From assembly GCA_028869355.1 (NCBI GenBank), contig JAGWSK010000435.1:1-5761 (forward strand): DNA of 5,761 nucleotides, given 5' to 3'. The notes below the pieces were generated by a model, which was given only the letters and a program-made list of their open reading frames with translations, was not told the origin of the DNA and searched no databases. A program made the position numbers and the translations under genes. The stretch is from Alphaproteobacteria bacterium. GTDB taxonomy: Bacteria > Pseudomonadota > Alphaproteobacteria > Micropepsales > Micropepsaceae. This document shows, one piece after another, positions 1 through 5,761 of the stretch (position 1 is its first letter; the number at the start of each line of letters is the position of its first letter).

Positions 1-1167
1 GACAATCAGAAGCTCAAAGTCATGGGCCTGAGCGTCGAGCATGACAAACTCATCATCATGGTCGAGAACCCGCGCTATCGCCGGAACACCGAAGCCATTT
101 CCAGAGTCGCGCGCATTCTCTCGGCCGCGGCGCCCGCCGAGATCAATTCCTTCGAGATTACCCTGCTGATCGTCGGACAACCCGCCGCAACGGTCACTTT
201 GCAAAGACGGGACATCGATGCTTTGGCGCGCCGGGCAGGTTCACCGGCTGAACTGTTCGAAACCGCCGCAATCGGGCCCGGACAACTGGTTCCGCTCGAT
301 CATCTGGCGCCCGATCTGTTTCCGCAATTCACGTCGACCTTTTTTCCGCTGCTGCAGGAGGATTTGTTCGATCCGAATAACCCGATCTATTTGCGCGTTG
401 GTGTCGGCGCCGGCGCAGAGCTACGCCTGACGCGAAGCTGGTTCATCGATGCCACGGGTTTTGCAACGATATGGGACAATTTCGGCCGGATCACGCGGCT
501 CAGCGACAGCGTGCTGCCGCATGTTCGCTCTGACGTCCCGTTATATCTCAAGGATGGCCGGTACGGGCTCGCCAATTTTTCCACGTCATATTATTTCAAG
601 CTCGCTCCGGAAGTGTACGGACGGGTTTCCGGCGGAATTCTCGAGCAGATGTTCAACGGCGCCGGCGGCGAACTCCTTTACCGCCCATTTAACTCCCGTT
701 GGGCGATCGGTATCGACGCGTGGGACGTGATCCAGCGCGGCTACCGCGAGCTTTGGGATATTCGAAAGTACCAGGTGTTCACTGGCCACGTGACCGCCTA
801 TTACCAGCTTCCCTGGTACGATGTTGGAGTTGCCGTCAGCGTCGGGCAGTATCTGGCCGGCGACAAGGGTGCGACATTCCAGTTCTGGCGGAGCTTCTCT
901 ACCGGCGTGCAGATCGGCGCGTGGTTCACGCTCACCAACGTTGATGGTGCGAAATTCGGCGAAGGCAGCTTCGACAAGGGCATAGAACTCATTATCCCGC
1001 TGGAATGGGTCGTTCCGTTCTCGTCACGCGCTGTCTATGACTTGCAGCTCCGGCCGCTTCAGCGCGATGGTGGCCAACGGCTGTTCGGAGATATGACGCT
1101 TTACGGCATGACAAACGGCACCGATTATGGTGCCTTCACGACTGAGTGGAACAAACTTTATCGTTGA
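1..1167 (+). CDS. YjbH-family exopolysaccharide outer-membrane protein, C-terminal part (5' end outside window)
   Basis: This is the C-terminal 388 residues of a YjbH-like protein. The frame is open to base 1, so the Met at 22-24 is probably internal. E. coli YjbH is about 700 residues, so roughly the second half is present. Family-like blocks are visible: LEQMFNGAGGELLYRPF (640-690), TGH followed by aromatic residues (about 784-805), QYLAGDKG (847-870) and FGEGSFDKG (955-981), the last leading into a hydrophobic IPL strand. Short alternating strands rich in Tyr and Trp fit an outer-membrane beta barrel. In E. coli, YjbH belongs to the yjbEFGH exopolysaccharide operon and is thought to act at the outer membrane; its exact role in export is not settled. 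The gene ends 17 bases before gmd, suggesting co-transcription with GDP-fucose synthesis. The signal peptide or lipobox would lie outside the window and cannot be checked. Family call is confident; function is inferred. Confidence 0.85.
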   Translation, partial: DNQKLKVMGLSVEHDKLIIMVENPRYRRNTEAISRVARILSAAAPAEINSFEITLLIVGQPAATVTLQRRDIDALARRAGSPAELFETAAIGPGQLVPLDHLAPDLFPQFTSTFFPLLQEDLFDPNNPIYLRVGVGAGAELRLTRSWFIDATGFATIWDNFGRITRLSDSVLPHVRSDVPLYLKDGRYGLANFSTSYYFKLAPEVYGRVSGGILEQMFNGAGGELLYRPFNSRWAIGIDAWDVIQRGYRELWDIRKYQVFTGHVTAYYQLPWYDVGVAVSVGQYLAGDKGATFQFWRSFSTGVQIGAWFTLTNVDGAKFGEGSFDKGIELIIPLEWVVPFSSRAVYDLQLRPLQRDGGQRLFGDMTLYGMTNGTDYGAFTTEWNKLYR

Positions 1168-1175
1168 CGTCGGTC

Positions 1176-1187
1176 AGGTGAACCTTG
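1176..1187 (+). promoter_or_regulatory. Ribosome binding site and TTG start of gmd
   Basis: AGGTG at 1176-1180 lies 4 bases before TTG at 1185. An in-frame TGA at 1179-1181 rules out any earlier start. The next codons carry no ATG or GTG before the conserved NAD(P)-binding glycine loop, so TTG 1185 is the only start that keeps the whole Rossmann fold. A TTG start with a modest Shine-Dalgarno may lower initiation or rely on ribosomes finishing the upstream yjbH-like gene. Confidence 0.65.
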
Positions 1188-2279
1188 GTTGCAAACAGAG
1201 AACCGGAGAATCCTTCGCGGCGTAAGGCTGCGCTCATCACCGGCATCACCGGACAGGATGGCAGCTACCTTGCCGAACTGCTGTTACAGAAAAACTACGT
1301 CGTCCACGGGGTGAAGCGGCGGGCATCCTCGTTCAACACGCAGCGCATCGACCACCTCTATGTCGATCCTCATGAATCGTCCCCGTCCTTTTTCCTTCAT
1401 TATGGGGACATGACCGATGCGACGAATATCATTCGCATCGTTCAGGAGACGCAACCTGACGAAATCTATAATCTGGCCGCCCAAAGCCATGTACAGGTGA
1501 GCTTCGAAACTCCCGAATACACCGCGAATGCCGATGGCGTCGGCACGCTCCGGCTGCTCGAGGCAATTCGCATCCTGGGGATGGCATCGCGCACGCGTTT
1601 TTATCAGGCATCCACGTCGGAACTGTACGGGCTCGTCCAGGAGTCTCCCCAGCGCGAAACCACACCCTTCCGCCCTCGCAGCCCCTATGCGGCCGCCAAG
1701 CTTTATGCCTACTGGATCACGATAAACTACCGTGAAGCGTATGGGTTTCACGCTTCCAACGGTATCCTGTTCAACCATGAGGGGCCCCGGCGGGGCGAAA
1801 CCTTCGTCACCCGCAAGATCAGCCGCGCGGTCGCCGCAATATCACGCGGACTTCAGCCCTGCCTCTATCTCGGCAATCTCGATGCGACCCGGGACTGGGG
1901 ACACGCAAAAGACTACGTCCATGGAATGTGGTTGATCCTTCAGCAGGACGAGCCCGACGATTACGTCCTCGCGACCGGAGAAAGCCATTCCGTGCGCGAA
2001 TTTGTCGAACTTGCTTTTGAGCATGCAGGCCGAAGAATCGTGTGGAAGGGCCGGGGAGTCGATGAGATTGGTCGCGACGCCCGGACCGGGGAGATTCTGG
2101 TCAAAGTCGATCCGCGGTATTTTCGCCCGACCGAGGTCGAGTCGCTTCTGGGCGATTCCGGGAAAGCCCGCCAGCGCCTCGGTTGGCGGCCTGAGATCGG
2201 ATTTGACGCTCTGGTAAGGGAAATGGTCGAAGAAGATCTGAAAAATGTCGAGTCGGCCAGAAATGTCGGATACGACTGA
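1185..2279 (+). CDS. gmd: GDP-mannose 4,6-dehydratase
   Basis: This cytosolic enzyme converts GDP-D-mannose to GDP-4-keto-6-deoxy-D-mannose, the first committed step to GDP-L-fucose (also to GDP-rhamnose or GDP-perosamine). It is a 364-residue extended short-chain dehydrogenase, a normal length for the family. The cofactor loop GITGQDG is at residues 20-26. KRRASSFNTQRIDHLY (45-59) matches the cofactor-contacting segment of Gmd. The catalytic residues are Thr144, Glu146 (in STSELYG), Tyr168 and Lys172 (in SPYAAAK), with the same Thr-to-Tyr spacing of 24 as E. coli Gmd (Thr132/Tyr156). PRRGETFVTRKI (201-212) and NLDATRDWGHAKDYV (231-245) are also typical. The motif usually read as FNHESPRRGE is FNHEGPRRGE here, Ser to Gly at residue 200. 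The start is TTG, forced by an upstream in-frame stop. The 3' end overlaps fcl. The identity is secure; the adjacent fcl points to fucose as end product. Confidence 0.97.
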   Translation: MVANREPENPSRRKAALITGITGQDGSYLAELLLQKNYVVHGVKRRASSFNTQRIDHLYVDPHESSPSFFLHYGDMTDATNIIRIVQETQPDEIYNLAAQSHVQVSFETPEYTANADGVGTLRLLEAIRILGMASRTRFYQASTSELYGLVQESPQRETTPFRPRSPYAAAKLYAYWITINYREAYGFHASNGILFNHEGPRRGETFVTRKISRAVAAISRGLQPCLYLGNLDATRDWGHAKDYVHGMWLILQQDEPDDYVLATGESHSVREFVELAFEHAGRRIVWKGRGVDEIGRDARTGEILVKVDPRYFRPTEVESLLGDSGKARQRLGWRPEIGFDALVREMVEEDLKNVESARNVGYD

Positions 2280-3270
2280 CCCCATCGGCTATTCATTGGC
2301 CGGAAAGCGGGTCTGGGTCGCCGGCCACACCGGAATGGTCGGCTCTGCACTCGTGCGGCGGCTTCAATGCGAGGACGTGGCGCTGATCACGTCCAGCCGC
2401 GATGAAGTGGATTTGAAAAATCAGGACCAGGTTGAGACCTTCGTTTCACGCAACCGGCCGCACGCGATCTTCCTGGCCGCCGCACGTGTCGGAGGCATTG
2501 TTGCGAACAACAACTTTCCCGCGACGTTCCTCTATGACAATCTTCTGATCGCAGCGAACACCATCGAGTCGGCTCGCCGTCATAGTGTTGAGAAACTTCT
2601 TAATCTTGGATCGACCTGTGTGTATCCAAAATTTGCGCCCCAGCCGATTCCGGAGGATGCACTTCTCTCCGGCGCGCTGGAGGTGACCAATCAATGGTAC
2701 GCGATAGCGAAAATCGCCGCCATAAAATTGTGTGATGCCTATCGCCGGCAGTATGGCTGCGATTTCATTTCGGCCATGCCGACCAATCTTTATGGTCCCC
2801 ACGACAATTTCGATTTGGAATCATCCCATGTGATTCCGGCCCTGATCGCAAAATTCGCGCAAGCAGTGGCGGAAAAGAGGTCTGAGGTCGTCATCTGGGG
2901 AACGGGCAAGCCGCGGCGCGAATTCCTGCATGTGGACGACTGCGCCGATGCGCTCGTGCATTTGATGAAACATTTTTCCGGGGAGGGGCCGGTCAATGTC
3001 GGCACCGGAGCCGACATCACGATTCGCGAGCTGGCGCAAATGCTGGCTGAGATCTCCGGATTTGAAGGCAAGCTGATTTTCGATGCGTCCCGGCCCGACG
3101 GCACTCCGCGCAAAATGTCCGACGTGTCGCACCTCACGGCGCTCGGCTGGTCGGCGGCCATACCCTTAAGGCGCGGGCTGGCGCAAACCTATGAGTGGTT
3201 CTGTGCCAGGCCCCACGAATTGCGCGTGCGAAAGCCGGCGGATTTTGCCACGGCCGAACGCAGCGCATGA
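2245..3270 (+). CDS. fcl: GDP-L-fucose synthase (GDP-4-keto-6-deoxymannose 3,5-epimerase/4-reductase)
   Basis: This cytosolic enzyme epimerises the Gmd product at C3 and C5 and reduces C4 with NADPH to give GDP-L-fucose. The gene is also called wcaG. The cofactor loop GHTGMVGSA is at residues 27-35. Ser123, Tyr152 and Lys156 form the catalytic triad, in GSTCVYPK and NQWYAIAK. Cys125 and His195 correspond to the epimerase acid/base pair Cys109/His179 of E. coli. All five sit at a constant offset of 16 from the E. coli numbering, so no insertion or deletion lies between them. PTNLYGPHDNFD (179-190) and RREFLHVDDCADA (224-236) are family motifs. The ATG at 2245 overlaps gmd by 35 bases, with a weak AGAAGA at 2231-2236. 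The ATG at 2263 is an alternative that would shorten the protein by six residues; the sequence does not decide. It overlaps manC by ATGA at 3267-3270. Function is secure, exact start is not. Confidence 0.96.
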   Translation: MSSRPEMSDTTDPIGYSLAGKRVWVAGHTGMVGSALVRRLQCEDVALITSSRDEVDLKNQDQVETFVSRNRPHAIFLAAARVGGIVANNNFPATFLYDNLLIAANTIESARRHSVEKLLNLGSTCVYPKFAPQPIPEDALLSGALEVTNQWYAIAKIAAIKLCDAYRRQYGCDFISAMPTNLYGPHDNFDLESSHVIPALIAKFAQAVAEKRSEVVIWGTGKPRREFLHVDDCADALVHLMKHFSGEGPVNVGTGADITIRELAQMLAEISGFEGKLIFDASRPDGTPRKMSDVSHLTALGWSAAIPLRRGLAQTYEWFCARPHELRVRKPADFATAERSA

Positions 3271-4685
3271 CGAAGATAACACCCGTCATATTGAGCGGTG
3301 GCTCGGGGACAAGGTTGTGGCCGGCATCGCGCTCCCTCTATCCAAAGCAATTGCTGCCGATCGTGTCTGAGCGAACCATGTTCCAGGAAACTGTGGGCAG
3401 GTTCTTCCGGGTGCCCGGATTTCTGTCGCCGCTTGTGGTTTGCAACGACGAACATCGCTTCATCATTGCTTCACAGCTCCAGGCGCTTGGCGTGATTCCC
3501 GAAGCACTCGTCCTCGAGCCGGTGGGCCGAAATACCGCTGCCGCCGCCGCTGTCGCAGCATTGATACTTTCCGGACGCGCGGACGAATCGCTGATGCTGA
3601 TCGCGCCGTCCGATCATGTCATCGACGACTCTGTAGCGTTTTATGACGCGATCCGGATTGCCGCGCCCGCGGCGAAACAGGGCCGGCTGGTGACATTCGG
3701 CATGAAGCCGCTCCATCCGGAAACCGGTTACGGATATATCGAGCGCGCAGACCCGCTCGACGGGATTGCCGGCCTATTCTCCGTCGCCCGCTTCATCGAG
3801 AAGCCTAAGCGCCGCAAGGCCGAGGATCTCGTCGCAAAAGGACGCTGCTTCTGGAATTCAGGAATGTTCCTGTTCTCGCCGGGCGCGTGGCTCGAAGAGC
3901 TGTCACAACACGCACCCGATGTTCTCGTTGGGGCATCCCGCGCGCTTCGCGAAGGTTCGCGCGATCTCGACTTCTTCCGCCTCGACCCAGAAAGTTTTGC
4001 CGCGATCCGTAGCGTCTCGATCGACTACGCGGTGATGGAACATACCGCCAATGCAGCGGTCGTGCCTGCGACAATCGGTTGGAGTGATATCGGGTCCTGG
4101 TCCGCCATCTGGGAACGCGGCGAAAAAGACGCCGCAGGCAATGTCGTCAGTGGGGACGTCATCCTTAAAGATTCGCGGCGTAACTATATCCGCAGCGACA
4201 GGCGGTTGGTCGCAGCACTCGGAGTCGATGATTTGATCGTGGTTGAGACCGGCGACGCAATACTGGTGTGCCACCGAGGGCGCGATCAGGATGTGAAGTC
4301 GCTGGTCGAAGACCTGGTCAAATCCAACCGTCGTGAAGTCTCGCACCACACCAGGGTCTACCGTCCATGGGGGTTTTTCGAGACTCTCCATATCGCGCCA
4401 GGAACGCAGGTGAAGCTCATAGAGGTTTACCCGGGAGCCGCCTTGTCTCTTCAATACCATCACAAGCGGGCCGAGCACTGGGTCGTCGTATCGGGCGAGG
4501 CGTCTGTCGTGAGAGGCGAGGACCATTTGGTTCTGAAAGAAAATGAGTCCACGTTCATTCCCGTCGGAGTAAAGCACCGGCTGGAAAACCGCACCGATCA
4601 TGCTTTGCGCATTATCGAAGTGCAGGCCGGCGAATATCTCGGTGAGGATGATATTGTCCGGCTGGAGGACCGTTATAAGCGCTGA
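3267..4685 (+). CDS. manC: Bifunctional mannose-1-phosphate guanylyltransferase / mannose-6-phosphate isomerase (type II)
   Basis: This 472-residue enzyme makes GDP-mannose from mannose 1-phosphate and GTP, and through its C-terminal domain interconverts fructose 6-phosphate and mannose 6-phosphate (ManC/AlgA/XanB type). The N-terminal nucleotidyltransferase has GGSGTRLWPASRSLYPKQ at 11-28, GRNTAAA at 88-94, FIEKP at 176-180, NSGMF at 197-201 and GWSDIGSW at 271-278. After a linker, the C-terminal cupin begins near VYRPWG (364-369). It carries QYHHKRAEHW (396-405), ENESTFIP (425-432) and HRLEN (437-441), which hold the likely metal ligands (Gln396, His398, Glu403, His437), and ends in the typical YLGEDDIVRLEDRY. 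The length is normal. The ATG at 3267 is preferred because it overlaps the fcl stop as ATGA and puts the conserved ILSGGSGTR near the N-terminus. A GTG at 3195 would add 24 residues that overlap fcl and look unlike the family. No good Shine-Dalgarno is visible, so re-initiation after fcl is likely. Confidence 0.96.
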   Translation: MTKITPVILSGGSGTRLWPASRSLYPKQLLPIVSERTMFQETVGRFFRVPGFLSPLVVCNDEHRFIIASQLQALGVIPEALVLEPVGRNTAAAAAVAALILSGRADESLMLIAPSDHVIDDSVAFYDAIRIAAPAAKQGRLVTFGMKPLHPETGYGYIERADPLDGIAGLFSVARFIEKPKRRKAEDLVAKGRCFWNSGMFLFSPGAWLEELSQHAPDVLVGASRALREGSRDLDFFRLDPESFAAIRSVSIDYAVMEHTANAAVVPATIGWSDIGSWSAIWERGEKDAAGNVVSGDVILKDSRRNYIRSDRRLVAALGVDDLIVVETGDAILVCHRGRDQDVKSLVEDLVKSNRREVSHHTRVYRPWGFFETLHIAPGTQVKLIEVYPGAALSLQYHHKRAEHWVVVSGEASVVRGEDHLVLKENESTFIPVGVKHRLENRTDHALRIIEVQAGEYLGEDDIVRLEDRYKR

Positions 4686-5053
4686 ATCGCTGCCGGGCGC
4701 TAGCCGCTCCTGACGACCTCGCATCCGGGGCCGGTTGGCCGCCCGCGCGCTCAGAACTGCCGCGACACTCGCAACGCGGCAAGCTTGCGCAGCAATAATG
4801 CGGTAACCCTTCTCTGGGGCACAGCCGGGACCACGCGAAAAACGCTTCAACGGCCCAGGACACGCATAAGCTGAGGCTCGCGCTCATACACTTTCTGCGT
4901 TGACGGGGCGGGCTGCGACTGGAATCCTGCCGGCTGAAACCGGGACGAAAGCACGGGGCGCGCGCCGGAGCGCCTGAGACAAGAGCCGAGCAGGACTTAC
5001 GGGAAATATTCAACAGAACCCGTGAGTCCAAATTTGGCGGGGAGGAATTTTTT
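4686..5053 (+). other. Intergenic region without a supported gene
   Basis: These 368 bases separate manC from the membrane-protein gene. I see no reading frame here with recognisable protein features. Short symmetric elements are present: GCAAGCTTGC at 4779-4788, GGCGCGCGCC at 4957-4966, and AGCGC/GCGCT flanking the manC stop (4678-4682 and 4697-4701). None is followed by a T run, so no intrinsic terminator is supported. TTGACG at 4900-4905 is a good -35 match, but the hexamer 17 bases downstream (AATCCT, 4923-4928) fits poorly. The region probably holds the promoter and 5' leader of the downstream gene. Confidence 0.6.
5041..5053 (+). promoter_or_regulatory. Strong ribosome binding site for the membrane-protein gene
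   Basis: GGAGG at 5041-5045, within GGGGAGG, lies 8 bases upstream of ATG 5054, close to the ideal spacing. It is the best Shine-Dalgarno in the window and decides the start of the downstream gene. The SD is flanked by AAATT (5030-5034) and AATTT (5046-5050), which could pair as a weak A-U stem with the SD in the loop. I do not claim this is regulatory. Confidence 0.75.
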
Positions 5054-5761
5054 ATGCATGTGATTCCTCAATCCTGGTCGCATTTGCACATACTCATAAG
5101 TGTTTTCCCAACTTTTGGAATTCTCATTGTGCTCGGTTTTTATTTCGCCGGAATCCGCACAGGCGACGAGTTCACCCGGCGAATCTGCCTCATCCTGTTC
5201 CTCATGCTGGCACTCCTGTGTATCCCGATTTATGTCAGCGGCGTCCTTTCTGCGGCGGATCTGTCCGGCAATCCGAGGTATTCCCCCGACACAATCAACA
5301 CGCACTATTATTGGGGGCTGGCGGCGATCAGCGTCCTCGCGATCGTGGGACTCGCTGCTCTCGTCGAGCTGTGGCGGACCTGGCCGGGTCGCCGCATGCT
5401 TTCACTATCGGTTCCGGCGCTCGCGCATGCCACAGCGGCCGCGTCGAGCTATGCCGACGAGCCTGACAACAAGCTCGGCACCGCGTCTGCGATGATGGCG
5501 GCGGAGGCGGCCAGTCCATCTTATTCAGCGGGTGCGCCGCGGCGCGACGGCATCTCCGAATACCTTCGCGTCTCTGCAAAGCACATCGGGAGGTTGAATT
5601 CGTTCCCGCTGGTGGTGGGTTTCGCAATTATCGCGCTTGTACTGACGATTGTGGCAGGCGAGCTGGGCTTTCACATAAATCACCACGAACTCGAGTTGGC
5701 CGTCACCATTCCCGACATTTCAACGTCGCAAAGGTGGTCGCACGCCCATCTTGTCCTGAAC
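5054..5761 (+). CDS. Polytopic inner-membrane protein of unknown function, N-terminal part (3' end outside window)
   Basis: The frame is open for 236 codons to the window end, starting at ATG 5054 behind a strong ribosome binding site. I do not recognise the family. Hydrophobic segments lie at about residues 11-33, 44-63, 86-106 and 184-205. Basic residues (Arg35, Arg42, Arg43; Arg108, Arg113, Arg114) suggest that the first connecting loop and the long 107-183 loop are cytoplasmic. The N-terminus, the 64-85 loop and the tail from 206 would then be periplasmic. The long loop is rich in Ala and Ser and looks like a flexible linker. Trp-Ser-His-x-His occurs at 8-12 and again at 228-232. His84, His207, His210 and His211 also fall on the predicted periplasmic side, which could suit haem or metal binding. 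No cleavable signal peptide or cytochrome c CxxCH motif is seen. A link to the polysaccharide genes is not shown: it is same-strand but 368 bases away. Confidence 0.75.
   Translation, partial: MHVIPQSWSHLHILISVFPTFGILIVLGFYFAGIRTGDEFTRRICLILFLMLALLCIPIYVSGVLSAADLSGNPRYSPDTINTHYYWGLAAISVLAIVGLAALVELWRTWPGRRMLSLSVPALAHATAAASSYADEPDNKLGTASAMMAAEAASPSYSAGAPRRDGISEYLRVSAKHIGRLNSFPLVVGFAIIALVLTIVAGELGFHINHHELELAVTIPDISTSQRWSHAHLVLN

Noticed and set aside
1284..1778. Minus-strand open frame (164 codons) inside gmd
   Set aside because: It lies entirely opposite conserved gmd sequence and has no recognisable features.
3195..3266. A longer manC starting at GTG 3195 (24 extra residues)
   Set aside because: The extra residues overlap fcl in another frame and do not resemble the family N-terminus. 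ATG 3267 gives a typical start and an ATGA overlap with the fcl stop.
4678..4701. Possible terminator hairpin AGCGC/GCGCT at the manC stop
   Set aside because: The stem is five base pairs with a 14-base loop and no following T run.
3903..4850. Long minus-strand open frame (315 codons) opposite manC
   Set aside because: Most of it is the antisense of the clearly real manC, and its translation shows no recognisable domain. It fits a GC-rich shadow frame.
4900..4928. Possible sigma-70 promoter, TTGACG with AATCCT 17 bases downstream
   Set aside because: The -35 is good, but the -10 matches only three of six positions, so it is not strong enough to annotate as a promoter.
5000..5022. CGGG/CCCG inverted repeat upstream of the membrane-protein gene
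   Set aside because: Only four base pairs with a 15-base loop and no extension, as expected by chance.
4612..5031. Minus-strand open frame (139 codons) covering most of the intergenic gap
   Set aside because: Its translation is rich in Arg, Ser, Pro and Cys with no domain-like pattern, and it overlaps the manC 3' end. No credible ribosome binding site was noted.

Overview
The window looks like an exopolysaccharide or surface-glycan locus from a moderately GC-rich proteobacterium. I lean towards an alphaproteobacterium of the Rhizobiales type, from overall protein style, but no rRNA or other marker here fixes the taxon. All supported genes are on the + strand.

Left part (1-4685): four tightly packed genes. 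The window opens inside a YjbH-family outer-membrane exopolysaccharide protein, of which only the C-terminal part is present. Seventeen bases later comes gmd (GDP-mannose 4,6-dehydratase, starting at TTG). It overlaps fcl/wcaG (GDP-L-fucose synthase), which overlaps manC by the 4-base ATGA arrangement. ManC is a bifunctional mannose-1-phosphate guanylyltransferase / mannose-6-phosphate isomerase. The packing suggests one transcription unit with translational coupling. ManC supplies mannose 6-phosphate and GDP-mannose, Gmd makes GDP-4-keto-6-deoxymannose, and Fcl makes GDP-L-fucose. The phosphomannomutase step is not encoded here and must come from elsewhere. The YjbH neighbour suggests that the fucose goes into an exported polysaccharide.

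Middle (4686-5053): 368 bases with no gene I can support, no convincing intrinsic terminator and only weak promoter-like matches. It separates the sugar-nucleotide unit from what follows.

Right part (5054-5761): an open reading frame with a strong ribosome binding site that runs off the window end. It encodes a multi-spanning membrane protein of unrecognised family. A Trp-Ser-His-x-His motif occurs at its N-terminus and again about 220 residues later. Predicted topology puts both copies and several other histidines on the periplasmic side. This is the least understood part of the window.

No tRNA, rRNA, CRISPR array, insertion sequence or phage gene was seen. The GDP-fucose genes are ordinary family members. 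I did not find a clear new multi-gene system.
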